Below, one piece after another: positions 51,196 to 60,775 of a DNA stretch of 64,000 bases (positions are counted from its first letter, which is position 1; every line of letters begins with the position of its first letter). A model generated the notes under the pieces. The model was not told the origin of the DNA. It did no database searches and saw only the letters and a program-made list of their open reading frames with translations. The translations under genes were made by a program, and so were the position numbers. The stretch covers positions 1 to 64,000 of the forward strand of contig JAFQEE010000023.1 in NCBI GenBank assembly GCA_017399175.1, written 5' to 3'. Source of the DNA: Clostridia bacterium. GTDB lineage: Bacteria; Bacillota; Clostridia; Oscillospirales; Acutalibacteraceae.

Positions 51196-52524
51196 TTATT
51201 TTACAACCAAAATTTTCTCAATTTTATATTTTTTAAACAGCTCAATATGTTTTTCTGTAATCCTTTCACCGCTTACTGTAATCGGTATAGCAGGGGGACA
51301 GGAGACAGTAGGACTCGCACAAACTCTATCTGTTGCATTCTCTACATCAATTTTTTCACTTTCCGTGAAAACAGCCTGACGGATTGTCATAACTTGTTCT
51401 GATTCAGGAAATTCAATATTTTGATAATTGTCTTTATTGATTTCACCCACATTCTCAAAGGCTTTTTTCAGTTTGTCAAAATCTTCCTGTGAATTTTGTG
51501 GGGTGAACATAAACACTGCAAAATCATCATCAGCATATTCAAATTCAATTCTGTTTTCACGCAAAATACACTTAAAGTCCAAATTAATACCACGAAAATC
51601 AATAGTAAGCTTCAATGGTTCAGCAGATATAATGCTCAAACCCTTTGAATTGATAAAACATTTTAACTCTGCAACTTTTTCAGCACAGTTTTCAATATCA
51701 TTACGAATTTTCTTATCAATGTATCGGTTGCACAAATCAAGAGATTGCAAAATAAGGTATGACGGACTTGTGGAGCCAAAAATTGCCATAGCATTGATGA
51801 CATTCTGTGAAAATCCATACTTGTCATCCTTTGCAATATGCAGGTATCCGCCACCTGTAAGAACAGGCAAAGTTTTATGTGCCGAATCGCAACACATATC
51901 AGCACCAAGGCTTATGGGGTGCATATCCTTTTCGCAGAATTTTAAATAGCTTCCGTGAGCATTATCAACAAGCAGGGGAATACTATAATTTCTACAAACC
52001 TTTGCAAGACTTTCGATATTACTCATTCCGCCTAAATAATCTGGACTTGTGATATATACTGCAAAAGGTTTGTACTCCATTTCTTTAAGGCTTTTTTCAA
52101 GCATTTCTGCCGTTACAATACAACTGCAGATACTACCAGAATTTTCAGGATAAAGCCATTTTACATCTGCGTCAAGTTTTGCAAGGGCATAGATAAAAGA
52201 TTTGTGAGCATTTCGACCTGCAAGTACATAAGGCCTTCTTGTCTTGTCAGCCCTCAAATATGCTAAATATAGCATAGCATTTATGCTCTGACTTGAACCA
52301 CCTGCAGAATAAACTGTTTTTGCAGTGCCGAAAAGGTGAGTGGCATTTTCCTCGCTTTCACGGATAATGCCGGTCGGTGCATAAAGCTCGTCAGCACCCT
52401 TTATTTCGGTAATATCAAGGGCTTCACAGCCCAAAAAAGACACACCTTTATGACCCGGCATATGCAGTCGGGCAGTATTACTTTTAATGTAATTCTGCAC
52501 AAAGTCATAAATTGGTGTGTTCAT
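51196..52524 (-). CDS. Orn/Lys/Arg decarboxylase family PLP enzyme
   Basis: 442 residues. MPGHKG near the N-terminus, ADELYAPTGIIRESEENA, AGGSSQSINAML, and the PLP-binding SAHKTLPVLTGGG. Short compared with the full biosynthetic decarboxylases; similar to the SpeA/YaaO-like forms of Clostridia. It starts 11 bases after the maturase stop in the same operon. Substrate (Lys, Arg or Orn) cannot be told from sequence. Confidence 0.85.
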   Translation of the reverse strand: MNTPIYDFVQNYIKSNTARLHMPGHKGVSFLGCEALDITEIKGADELYAPTGIIRESEENATHLFGTAKTVYSAGGSSQSINAMLYLAYLRADKTRRPYVLAGRNAHKSFIYALAKLDADVKWLYPENSGSICSCIVTAEMLEKSLKEMEYKPFAVYITSPDYLGGMSNIESLAKVCRNYSIPLLVDNAHGSYLKFCEKDMHPISLGADMCCDSAHKTLPVLTGGGYLHIAKDDKYGFSQNVINAMAIFGSTSPSYLILQSLDLCNRYIDKKIRNDIENCAEKVAELKCFINSKGLSIISAEPLKLTIDFRGINLDFKCILRENRIEFEYADDDFAVFMFTPQNSQEDFDKLKKAFENVGEINKDNYQNIEFPESEQVMTIRQAVFTESEKIDVENATDRVCASPTVSCPPAIPITVSGERITEKHIELFKKYKIEKILVVK

Positions 52525-52535
52525 CTTTTTTTTCC

Positions 52536-53909
52536 TTATTTATCGTAATTCTCTGCTACCTGAATCATAACGGCACATTCAATTCTCTTTTTAAAGAGTT
52601 CACAGCCGTATTCATAAATACCTGTGATTTTTCCTGATGCGTGATATGAGTTTGCAGCACAACCGCCAGAGCAGTAAAGTTTAGCCCAACAGTCGTTGCA
52701 TTCAGGTCTTGCATAAGCATTACAGAGTTTGAATTCATTTTGAATTTCCTTGTTTGTAACACCGTCCCAAAGATTACCAAGCAAATATTTTGTGTCACCA
52801 ACAAACTGATGACAAGGATAAAGGTCACCTGTCGGAGTTACAGCCATATATTCAGTACCTGAGCCACAGCCTGAAATTCTCTTGTAAATACAAGGACCAT
52901 GTGTAAGGTCAAGCATATAGTGATAGAATGTGAAACCGTTACCTGCTTTTTTACGCTTAATCATCTCTTTTGCAAGGATTTCATACTGCTCAAAGAGAAT
53001 TGGCAAATCACTTTCAGTCAATGCAGACGGGTCATCAGGTGAGCATACAACAGGCTCCATACTGAGTTCAGTAAACCCTAAATCAGCCATATGGAAAATG
53101 TCATTTGTAAAGTCAACATTATTATGAGTAAAAGTGCCTCTCATATAGTAACTTTTACCTTCACGACGCTTGATAAATTCCTGGAATTTAGGAACGATAA
53201 CATCGTAACTTCCTCGTCCTTGATAATCCTTACGGAGTCTGTCGTGAACTTCCTTTCGTCCGTCAAGACTTAAAACTACATTACTCATTTCCTTGTTACA
53301 GAAATCAATAACATCATCGTCAATCAAAATACCATTTGTTGTAAGAGTGAAACGGAAATTTTTGTTGTGAATCTTTTCCTGAACTCGTGCATAAGATACA
53401 AGTTCTTTCACAACATCCCAATTCATCAGCGGTTCGCCACCGAAAAAGTCAACTTCAAGATTTCGTCTTGTACCTGAATTTTCAATAAGGAAATCAAGAG
53501 CGCGTTTACCAACTTCAAAGCTCATTAAAGCTCTTTCGCCGTGATATTTACCCTGACTTGCGAAACAGTATTCACAGTTAAGGTTGCAAGTATGAGCTAC
53601 GTGAAGACAAAGAGCCTTGATTACAGTATTTCTGTTTTTAAAGTCAAAAGCCATTCCCTCGTAAGTGTCAGCAGTATAAAGTTTTCCTGCATCTTCAAGA
53701 CTTTTAACATCACCGATACATTCGAGAACATCACTTTCAGTAATTTCTTCGTCCTTATATGTATCGAGTATATATTTCACAATTTCGTCAGTACTTTTGT
53801 CCTTATACATAGCGATAATGTCATAAGCAACTTCGTCAACCACATGAACCGAGCCACTACAAGTATCAAGGACAATGTTATATCCGTTTAATTTATATTG
53901 ATGTACCAT
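52536..53909 (-). CDS. scfB: Radical SAM SCIFF-peptide maturase (thioether-forming)
   Basis: 457 residues. The N-terminal 90 residues form a peptide-binding RRE-like domain. C108-x3-C112-x2-C115 (CNLNCEYCF) binds the SAM iron-sulfur cluster. The C-terminal SPASM region carries further Cys residues (CIYKRISGCGSG, YPCHQF, CNDCWAKLYCSGGC, YGCELF) for two auxiliary clusters. It installs thioether bridges in the SCIFF peptide encoded 70 bases upstream, as shown for CteB of Clostridium thermocellum. Full length. Confidence 0.95.
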   Translation of the reverse strand: MVHQYKLNGYNIVLDTCSGSVHVVDEVAYDIIAMYKDKSTDEIVKYILDTYKDEEITESDVLECIGDVKSLEDAGKLYTADTYEGMAFDFKNRNTVIKALCLHVAHTCNLNCEYCFASQGKYHGERALMSFEVGKRALDFLIENSGTRRNLEVDFFGGEPLMNWDVVKELVSYARVQEKIHNKNFRFTLTTNGILIDDDVIDFCNKEMSNVVLSLDGRKEVHDRLRKDYQGRGSYDVIVPKFQEFIKRREGKSYYMRGTFTHNNVDFTNDIFHMADLGFTELSMEPVVCSPDDPSALTESDLPILFEQYEILAKEMIKRKKAGNGFTFYHYMLDLTHGPCIYKRISGCGSGTEYMAVTPTGDLYPCHQFVGDTKYLLGNLWDGVTNKEIQNEFKLCNAYARPECNDCWAKLYCSGGCAANSYHASGKITGIYEYGCELFKKRIECAVMIQVAENYDK

Positions 53910-53925
53910 AAAATTTCCTTCTCAA

Positions 53926-53956
53926 CAAAAAACAGGTAATACTCACGCATTACCTG
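53926..53956 (-). terminator. Hairpin between SCIFF and maturase genes
   Basis: Minus-strand CAGGTAAT (53949-53956) and ATTACCTG (53933-53940), then TTTTTTG. A leaky terminator here would favour peptide over enzyme mRNA. Confidence 0.8.
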
Positions 53957-53979
53957 CTTTAAGCAACAATTTTTAATGA

Positions 53980-54129
53980 TTATTTGTTTTCGCTGTTTTC
54001 ACACTGCTGGTTAGCAACACCGCAAGATGTTTTACAAGCTGACTGGCAAGATGTCTGGCATTCGCCACAACCACCCTTAACTGCGCTTTCTTTTAAATCT
54101 CTTGTTTCGATTGTCTTAATTCTTTCCAT
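53980..54129 (-). CDS. scfA: SCIFF ranthipeptide precursor
   Basis: 49 residues (MERIKTIETRDLKESAVKGG as leader, then CGECQTSCQSACKTSCG and QQC). The six Cys are at 21, 24, 28, 32, 36 and 43: six cysteines within forty-five residues. It is the substrate of the radical SAM enzyme encoded downstream, which forms thioether links, and is conserved across Clostridia. Its biological role is not established. Start after GGAGATATT. Confidence 0.95.
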   Translation of the reverse strand: MERIKTIETRDLKESAVKGGCGECQTSCQSACKTSCGVANQQCENSENK

Positions 54130-54172
54130 AGTAATATCTCCTATCTGAATAATATCAAATATTTACAGAAAA

Positions 54173-54201
54173 AGTATATCACAAGCCATATTGACTGTCA
54201 A
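54173..54201 (-). promoter_or_regulatory. SCIFF operon promoter
   Basis: Minus-strand TTGACA (54196-54201), 17-bp spacer, TATACT (54173-54178). Confidence 0.85.
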
Positions 54202-54210
54202 GATATTTAA

Positions 54211-54239
54211 TTGACAACTTTTGTTCAAAGTGCTATATT
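54211..54239 (+). promoter_or_regulatory. ClC gene promoter, divergent from SCIFF
   Basis: TTGACA (54211-54216), 17-bp spacer, TATATT (54234-54239). The two divergent -35 boxes are only 9 bp apart, so one regulator could affect both. Confidence 0.8.
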
Positions 54240-54271
54240 TTACTCATAAAAACACCATAAGGAGGGTGTAT

Positions 54272-55489
54272 ATGAATATAAAAGAAAATATGAGGAAATA
54301 TGCACCTGACTTTTTGCGTGTAGTCCTTATAAGTGCCATTACAGGTGTTGCTTGTGGACTTGTTGGTGCAGGGTTTGTAAAATCAATCTCATTCGTTACA
54401 ACTTTAAGAGAGAATAACGGTTGGATTCTTTTACTTTTGCCTGTTTTCGGTCTTGTGTTGACCTTTGTTTACAGTCGTTTAAAAGTAAATGGAGTCGGTA
54501 CAAATCATATTATAAAAAGTGTCCGTACAGAAGAAAATGTTTCACCACTATTGAGTGTTGCCGTATTTTCGGGAACCGTTTTGTCACATTTTGGTGGTGC
54601 ATCCGTTGGTCGTGAAGGTGCTGCACTTCAGCTCGGTGGTAGTATCGGTGAATTTTTTGCAAGAGTTTTCAAAATTCCTGAAGATTTTCGTCGAATTCTT
54701 GTGATGAGCGGTATGGGTGGTTGCTTTGCAGCACTTTTCGGTACACCATTCGCCGCATTTGTATTTGTCCTTGAAATTTCACGAATTGGTAAAAGATGCT
54801 TTGTAGCTTTTGTCCCTGCATTTATTTCAAGTATGACAGGCTTTTTAGTTGCAAATAAGCTTGGTGTTGAGTCTGAACGATTTCCTGTCAACGAAATTCC
54901 TCAATTAACACCGGGAATTCTGTGGAGATTTATTTTTATTGCAGTTGTGGGTGCATTGGTAAGTGCGATTTTTGTTTATGCACTTCATTATTCGGAAAAA
55001 TACTTTAAAAAGTTTATAAAAAATGAGTATATCCGCGTGGCTGTTGGCGGAATTATCATCATTGTACTTACATTTATTCTTGGAACAGACGATTATAACG
55101 GTGGCGGAATAGGTGTTGTTCACCATGTTTTTACTCACGGTGAGGTGAATTATGAAGCATTTATTTTGAAAATTATTTTCACAGCAATTTCAGTTGGTGC
55201 AGGGTATAAAGGCGGTGAAATTGTTCCTACAATTTTCATAGGCGGAACACTTGGCGGTGCAATTTCTTGCATTCTCGGGTTGAATCCTGCATTTGGTGCA
55301 GCAGTAGGTATAACAGCATTATTCTGTGGTGTTACAAATGCACCTTTTGCAACGACAATTCTGGCTTGTGAAATGTTTGGAATAGAGGGTATAGGATACT
55401 ATTTCATCGCATCAGCAATCAGTTTTATACTTTCAGGAAAAGTCAGTCTTTACACCGGCAGAAAATTACCTTTCGTGCATGATAAATAA
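54272..55489 (+). CDS. ClC-family chloride channel/antiporter
   Basis: 405 residues with about 10-12 membrane helices. Selectivity and gating motifs GGASVGREGAALQLGGS near 110-126 (Glu as in GREGP), GTPFAAFVFVLE, and GGEIVPTIFIGG near 310-321. The start at 54272 follows AAGGAGGG. It moves Cl- or F- across the cytoplasmic membrane. No C-terminal CBS domains. Confidence 0.92.
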   Translation: MNIKENMRKYAPDFLRVVLISAITGVACGLVGAGFVKSISFVTTLRENNGWILLLLPVFGLVLTFVYSRLKVNGVGTNHIIKSVRTEENVSPLLSVAVFSGTVLSHFGGASVGREGAALQLGGSIGEFFARVFKIPEDFRRILVMSGMGGCFAALFGTPFAAFVFVLEISRIGKRCFVAFVPAFISSMTGFLVANKLGVESERFPVNEIPQLTPGILWRFIFIAVVGALVSAIFVYALHYSEKYFKKFIKNEYIRVAVGGIIIIVLTFILGTDDYNGGGIGVVHHVFTHGEVNYEAFILKIIFTAISVGAGYKGGEIVPTIFIGGTLGGAISCILGLNPAFGAAVGITALFCGVTNAPFATTILACEMFGIEGIGYYFIASAISFILSGKVSLYTGRKLPFVHDK

Positions 55490-55551
55490 AATGTAAAATT
55501 TTTGAAACAAAATGCGATGCTTTTTACTCTTATATATAAAGAGGTGATATT

Positions 55552-56022
55552 ATGACAAAGCAAAAGTTCAACAAACGCAAACTGTTTATCATTTTTATGG
55601 TGATTGCTTTAGGAATTGTAATAATTGCGGGAATTTTCGTTTATCATAATTCTCTGCAAGGACAGAAACCTTTTGAAACTTTAACCACAGAAGATGTAAA
55701 AAGCATTTCACTTTATTCTGTAACAGGAGAAATTATCTACACATTTAATCAAAAAGAACAGGATGAAATTATAAAATTACTGAATGGTGTTGCAGTTGAT
55801 AAAGAAATTGACCCTGAATATATATGGAATGGTGGATTTGACCGACAATTTGGAATTGAGAAAAAAGATGGTTCTGTAATTGTTTTTGGAACAAGCGGAG
55901 AATTTTATGTCGATGGTCATAGATACAAGGTATCAGAAAATAATACCTCAATTGCAAAGCTTCGTAATTTGCATGGTGAATATTATATGGAATATTATAT
56001 TCCACATAATGCCCAAGGTTAA
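55552..56022 (+). CDS. Membrane-anchored hypothetical protein (156 aa)
   Basis: A basic N-terminus and one transmembrane helix (about 11-31), then an exported beta-rich domain of about 120 residues (VKSISLYSVTGEIIYTFNQ, GFDRQFGIEKKDGSVIVFG). No family is named with confidence. Probably co-transcribed with the next gene (14-base gap). Confidence 0.7.
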   Translation: MTKQKFNKRKLFIIFMVIALGIVIIAGIFVYHNSLQGQKPFETLTTEDVKSISLYSVTGEIIYTFNQKEQDEIIKLLNGVAVDKEIDPEYIWNGGFDRQFGIEKKDGSVIVFGTSGEFYVDGHRYKVSENNTSIAKLRNLHGEYYMEYYIPHNAQG

Positions 56023-56036
56023 ACAGAGGTGATTTT

Positions 56037-56807
56037 ATGAAAAATCATAGAAAATTATTAACTATTCTGTTATCTGCATTTATAGTTTTATCAATCCTTT
56101 TTGTTGCTTGGTTTAATTACAAGCCGACTAAAATATCATATTTCAAGGGATGTATTGAGCATTCAATAAACATAACTGACCTCAGAGAAGTTGTTGGTGT
56201 AGCCGATTATGTATTTGTGGGATATGTTGAAGAAATATATGACTATAATCACGATAGGTTGTTTCATAAATTTCCGAAAGTAATTGATTATTACGGTGGA
56301 CCATTTACCGAATGTAAGGTTACGGTGACAGAGTGCATAAAGGGTTATATTCCTTCGGGTGAAACACTTTCATACTATAAAGTCGGTGGTGTAACTTGGC
56401 TTCGAACAAGCATTTACCTTGATGTGGAAGAAGAGTATATTAAACAGGGCTATGATGATTATTATCCGGAAGTGGGTAAATATTATGTTTTTCGTGGCTT
56501 TGCTCACCCTGACGGAACAATAACAGGTGGTGGAATAAACAGCACAGAGCCATTGGAAGAAAACTATGATTTGAATAATTATAAGCAATCAATAGTTTAT
56601 CAAAAATGGATAAATGCATACGAGAATCAGATTTTCAGTAAGTATGGCAATGATTACAAATATCTTTGTTCTGCTGATGCCGATTACGGTGACGGTACAT
56701 ACAACGCAGACCTTTACGCCCGATATATTGACGAAGTATATGACGGCGAAGAACAAGATGACGAATATTACAAAGCAATAAAAGCGGGCAACTCAACAAT
56801 CAAATAG
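56037..56807 (+). CDS. Membrane-anchored hypothetical protein (256 aa)
   Basis: Signal-anchor helix (about 8-27), then an extracytoplasmic beta-rich domain with YVFVGYVEEIYDY, TECKVTVTECIKGYI and GKYYVFRGF, and an acidic C-terminus. No enzymatic motif is evident. Good GAGGTG site. Confidence 0.7.
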   Translation: MKNHRKLLTILLSAFIVLSILFVAWFNYKPTKISYFKGCIEHSINITDLREVVGVADYVFVGYVEEIYDYNHDRLFHKFPKVIDYYGGPFTECKVTVTECIKGYIPSGETLSYYKVGGVTWLRTSIYLDVEEEYIKQGYDDYYPEVGKYYVFRGFAHPDGTITGGGINSTEPLEENYDLNNYKQSIVYQKWINAYENQIFSKYGNDYKYLCSADADYGDGTYNADLYARYIDEVYDGEEQDDEYYKAIKAGNSTIK

Positions 56808-57217
56808 AACAATTGATGTATCGCGTAGGGACAGACATCCTTGTCTGTCTTTTTGTTGTTAGTAGGTGTAAATAAGGTTTGTTATTTTTATCTGTACAAC
56901 AAATCATTATTTATTTGGGAGAAATGAAACTAAAAATAGGAACGAAAACCTTGTAGGGGACGACGCCCTCGGCGTCCTACTTCTGGTTTGTCTGTATACT
57001 TGGTTCGGGCTGCCGTGGTCGTCAGCCCATACAATTACGAATTCCGAATTACGAATTATCCCGACAAACTCCAATTTATTGGGTTTTATTTTTTGCTAAA
57101 ATTTAATTAAAATATATACATAAAATATTAAAAATATCTGTTATTTTTTAGAAATATATGGTATGATAATATCTGTATAATTATATTTATTCATTTTTGA
57201 AAGAAGATGAAGTTAAA
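56808..57217. repeat. Third intergenic repeat region before nadB
   Basis: Palindromic modules of the same style as at 44 kb and 49 kb: GACAGACATCCTTGTCTGTC (56831-56850), GGGGACGACGCC..GGCGTCC, and GGGCTGCC..GGTCGTCAGCCC, then CCGACAAACTCC (57060-57071), the end motif shared with the others. The remainder is AT-rich; a TATAAT lies at 57176-57181. No gene is supported. Confidence 0.65.
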
Positions 57218-58678
57218 ATGAGTAAAAAATGCGATGTGCTCATAGTCGGTTGCGGTGTCGCAGGACTTAATACAGCACTTTCATTACCTGAAAATCTTAA
57301 TATTACAATTCTTGCGAAAAAGAGCAATACTGACTCTAATTCTTCACTTGCACAGGGGGGTGTTGCTGCTGTTCTCGATTTAGAAAACGATAGTTACGAA
57401 TTGCACATAAATGATACAATGATTGCAGGAAAACACGCAAACGACATTGATGCAGTTACAACTCTTGTGGAAGAAGGCCCTGCCGAAGTACGAAAGATTA
57501 TCGAGTACGGTGTCGAATTCGATAAACGCCCTGACGGTGAACTTAATATGACACTTGAGGGCGGACATTGTCGCAGACGAATCGTTCATCATAAGGACAC
57601 AACAGGTGCTGAAATGGTTCGTGCTATGGTTCTTGAGGCACAAAAGCGAGATAACATCACCATAATCGAGAATACTCCTGTTTTCAAACTCACAAGAGTA
57701 AAGAGTGGTATCTGTGCTCACATTTTAACCGGTGATGGTCAGGATGAAATATTCGCAAGCTATTGTGTTCTCGCGACAGGTGGTATTGGTCGAGTTTATA
57801 AATACACAACAAACCCAAAGGTTGCAACGGGTGACGGAATCCGTCTTGCATTTGAACTTGGTGCTCGTATAAAAGATTTAAGTTATGTTCAGTTCCATCC
57901 AACTGCATTTAATTCTGATGATAATGAACAATTCTTAATCAGTGAAGCAGTCCGTGGTGAGGGTGCGTATCTTCTCAACTGTAATAAGGAAAGATTTATG
58001 CACCGTTATGACGAAAGACTTGAACTTGCTCCTCGTGATGTTGTTTCAAAGTCGATTATTATTGAATCAAGAAGAACAGGTAGCAACAATTTCTACCTTG
58101 ATATTACTCACCGTGAAAAAGAGTATCTTCTTAATCGATTTCCGGGTATTCATCAAGGTTGCTTAAAGTACAATGTTGATATTACAAAAGATTTAATTCC
58201 TATTTTCCCTTGTCAGCATTATCTTATGGGTGGTATTGAGGTTGATTTGAATTCACGAACAACAGTTTCACGACTTTATGCTGTGGGTGAATGTTCAAAT
58301 ACAGGTGTTCACGGTAAAAACCGACTTGCAAGTAACTCACTTTTAGAAGCACTTGTTTTCGGTAAGCGTTGTGCTGACGATATTGTTCGTTGTATCGATA
58401 TGAAATATCCTGAGGTGCAGATTACGGAAGTTGAAAAGCAGGACCTTAACGGTGCACCTTTACTCAAAGGAGTTCGTACAGAAATTCGTAATATTATGCA
58501 ACGCTCATACTTTGTAATGCCTGCTAATGAAGATGCAGTACGAAACGGTTATAAACGAGTTCGCGAAATTCTCACTCGTCTTAAAAACGGAAAATTCAAA
58601 ATTACTCCCGAATACTGTGAGGCTTTAAGCCTTGCAACGGTGGCATATATAATTCTCAAGGAGGTCAATGACCAATGA
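57218..58678 (+). CDS. nadB: L-aspartate oxidase
   Basis: 486 residues from the ATG at 57218. FAD-binding VLIVGCGVAGLNTAL, substrate/FAD loop SSLAQGGVAAV, and the succinate-dehydrogenase-like segments QFHPTAF, EAVRGEGAYLLN and CSNTGVHGKNRLASNSL. It makes iminoaspartate for quinolinate. nadA is not adjacent. The stop overlaps nadC by four bases. Confidence 0.93.
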   Translation: MSKKCDVLIVGCGVAGLNTALSLPENLNITILAKKSNTDSNSSLAQGGVAAVLDLENDSYELHINDTMIAGKHANDIDAVTTLVEEGPAEVRKIIEYGVEFDKRPDGELNMTLEGGHCRRRIVHHKDTTGAEMVRAMVLEAQKRDNITIIENTPVFKLTRVKSGICAHILTGDGQDEIFASYCVLATGGIGRVYKYTTNPKVATGDGIRLAFELGARIKDLSYVQFHPTAFNSDDNEQFLISEAVRGEGAYLLNCNKERFMHRYDERLELAPRDVVSKSIIIESRRTGSNNFYLDITHREKEYLLNRFPGIHQGCLKYNVDITKDLIPIFPCQHYLMGGIEVDLNSRTTVSRLYAVGECSNTGVHGKNRLASNSLLEALVFGKRCADDIVRCIDMKYPEVQITEVEKQDLNGAPLLKGVRTEIRNIMQRSYFVMPANEDAVRNGYKRVREILTRLKNGKFKITPEYCEALSLATVAYIILKEVNDQ

Positions 58679-59511
58679 AATTAAACCAGTTTTATGTAGA
58701 TAATCTTATTAAAGAAGCAATTAGCGAAGATATCAACTATATTGATGTTTCTGCTGACTACCTTATTCCGGAAGAGCAGAGAAATGACTCATATTTTGTG
58801 GCAAAGGCTGACGGTGTCCTTTGTGGTCTGGATATTGCCATGCGAGTTTTCACTCTCCTTGATGATACTTTCACATATACAGTTCATAAAAATGATGGTG
58901 ACGAGGTTAAAGCAGGTGACTTAATCGTTGAATTCAACGGTAAAACTGCTTGTCTTTTAAAGGGTGAGCGAACAGCACTTAATATTATTCAGCATATGTC
59001 AGGCATCGCAACTGCAACAAACAAAGCAGTTAAACTCTGTGAAGGTACAAACGCATCTGTAACAGATACAAGAAAGACTTTACCGGGACTTCGTGCGTTA
59101 CAGAAATATGCAGTAGTTTGTGGTGGTGGCAAGAACCACAGATATAACCTTTCTGACGGTGCTATGCTCAAGGACAACCACATAGACGCAGGCGGCGGAA
59201 TTACAAATGCTGTAAAAATTCTCCGTTCAAAGCTTGGTCATATGGTAAAAATCGAAGTAGAAACAAGAAACTTTGACGAAGTAAAAGAAGCGGTAGAAGC
59301 AGGTGCTGATATCATTATGCTCGACAATATGAATAACGAGCAGATGGCAGAATGTGTTAAATTCATTGACGGACGCGCAAAAACAGAGGCGTCAGGTAAC
59401 ATCACTCTTGATAACATCGCATCAGTTGCAAAAACAGGTGTTGATATTATTTCACTTGGTGCGTTGACACATTCAGTTAAAGCATTTGACATTTCAATGA
59501 AAATGAGATAA
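58675..59511 (+). CDS. nadC: Nicotinate-nucleotide pyrophosphorylase (carboxylating)
   Basis: 278 residues. KTACLLKGERTALNIIQHMS, TRKTLPGLRALQKYAV, GGGKNHRYNLSDGAMLKDNH and EVETRNFDEVKEA are the QPRT core. It converts quinolinate and PRPP to NaMN. Coupled to nadB and followed after two bases by folC. Confidence 0.95.
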   Translation: MKLNQFYVDNLIKEAISEDINYIDVSADYLIPEEQRNDSYFVAKADGVLCGLDIAMRVFTLLDDTFTYTVHKNDGDEVKAGDLIVEFNGKTACLLKGERTALNIIQHMSGIATATNKAVKLCEGTNASVTDTRKTLPGLRALQKYAVVCGGGKNHRYNLSDGAMLKDNHIDAGGGITNAVKILRSKLGHMVKIEVETRNFDEVKEAVEAGADIIMLDNMNNEQMAECVKFIDGRAKTEASGNITLDNIASVAKTGVDIISLGALTHSVKAFDISMKMR

Positions 59512-59513
59512 AT

Positions 59514-60761
59514 ATGAATTTTAATGAATCAGTAGAATATATCCATTCACTTTTAGCATTTGGAATAAAACCGGGACTTGAACGCATTTCAATGCTTCTC
59601 GATTTACTCGATAATCCACAGGATAAACTGAAAATTATCCATGTTGCAGGAACAAACGGCAAAGGCTCAACATCCACAATGATTTCCAATATGCTTATAG
59701 CAAGCGGATATAAAACAGGACTTCTCACATCTCCCTATGTCATTGATTTTTGCGAACGAATTCAAATCAATGGTGAAAATATAGATAAAAACATTTTCGC
59801 AGAGTGTGTTACAGAAGTCCGTAAAAAAATAGAAGAATTAAACAAAAAAGACATAATCATTACAGAGTTTGAGGCAATAACAGTTTCAGCATTTCTATGC
59901 TTTGTAAAAGCTGAATGTGAATATGTTGTATTGGAAGTCGGTCTTGGTGGTCGTTTTGATGCAACAAATGTTGTGAAAAAGCCTGAAGCAGTAGTAATTA
60001 CATCAATTTCCCTTGATCACGTGGCAATTTTAGGTGACACAATCGAAAAGATTGCCTTTGAAAAATGCGGAATTATCAAGGAAAATGTGTCTGTAATCAC
60101 ATCTTCCAATCAACATAAAGATGCATTAAAAGTAATCACAGAAACTTGTGAAAACAAAAATTGTAATCTGATTATTACAAATCCACATAAAACTGAAATT
60201 CTTGATGATTCCATTTTTGGTACGCTTTTTTCTTATGACGAAAATGTATACAAAACAAAGCTTACAGGCAATCATCAGATTGAAAATACAGTAAATGCCA
60301 TTGAATGTGCAAAAGTGCTGAAATTAAGTGACGATGCAATAGCACAGGGCATTGAAAATACAAGAATGATTGCACGAATGGAGATTATAAATGAAAAACC
60401 ACTCGTAATCCGTGACGGCGGTCACAATGAAGGCTGTGCAGAAGCACTTTACAATTTTCTCACTAAATATAATGTGCAAAATATCAATCTCTTAATTGGT
60501 TTAATGGCTGATAAGGATGTTGAAGGTTATGTTGAGAAAATAGTGCCACTTTGTAATTCAGTTATAACTGTAACACCATCAAATCCAAGAGCCTTAAATG
60601 GTGTAGACTTAAAAATAATCACAGAAAAATACTGTGATGATTGTAAATTCATAAACAAGCCCAAAGAGGGATACAAATATATTCTTTCAAACACCAAAGA
60701 AGACGAAACAGTCCTTGTCTGTGGCTCATTTTATATGATGTCAGATATCTTTGGAGAATGA
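59514..60761 (+). CDS. folC: Folylpolyglutamate/dihydrofolate synthase
   Basis: 415 residues of the Mur ligase family. P-loop HVAGTNGKGSTSTMIS, LLTSPYVIDFCERIQI and the metal-binding VLEVGLGGRFDATN (catalytic Glu and His downstream in SLDHVAIL). Adds glutamate to folates. Located in a nad operon by two-base spacing rather than by pathway. Confidence 0.93.
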   Translation: MNFNESVEYIHSLLAFGIKPGLERISMLLDLLDNPQDKLKIIHVAGTNGKGSTSTMISNMLIASGYKTGLLTSPYVIDFCERIQINGENIDKNIFAECVTEVRKKIEELNKKDIIITEFEAITVSAFLCFVKAECEYVVLEVGLGGRFDATNVVKKPEAVVITSISLDHVAILGDTIEKIAFEKCGIIKENVSVITSSNQHKDALKVITETCENKNCNLIITNPHKTEILDDSIFGTLFSYDENVYKTKLTGNHQIENTVNAIECAKVLKLSDDAIAQGIENTRMIARMEIINEKPLVIRDGGHNEGCAEALYNFLTKYNVQNINLLIGLMADKDVEGYVEKIVPLCNSVITVTPSNPRALNGVDLKIITEKYCDDCKFINKPKEGYKYILSNTKEDETVLVCGSFYMMSDIFGE

Positions 60762-60775
60762 AAAGGGGGAATCTT

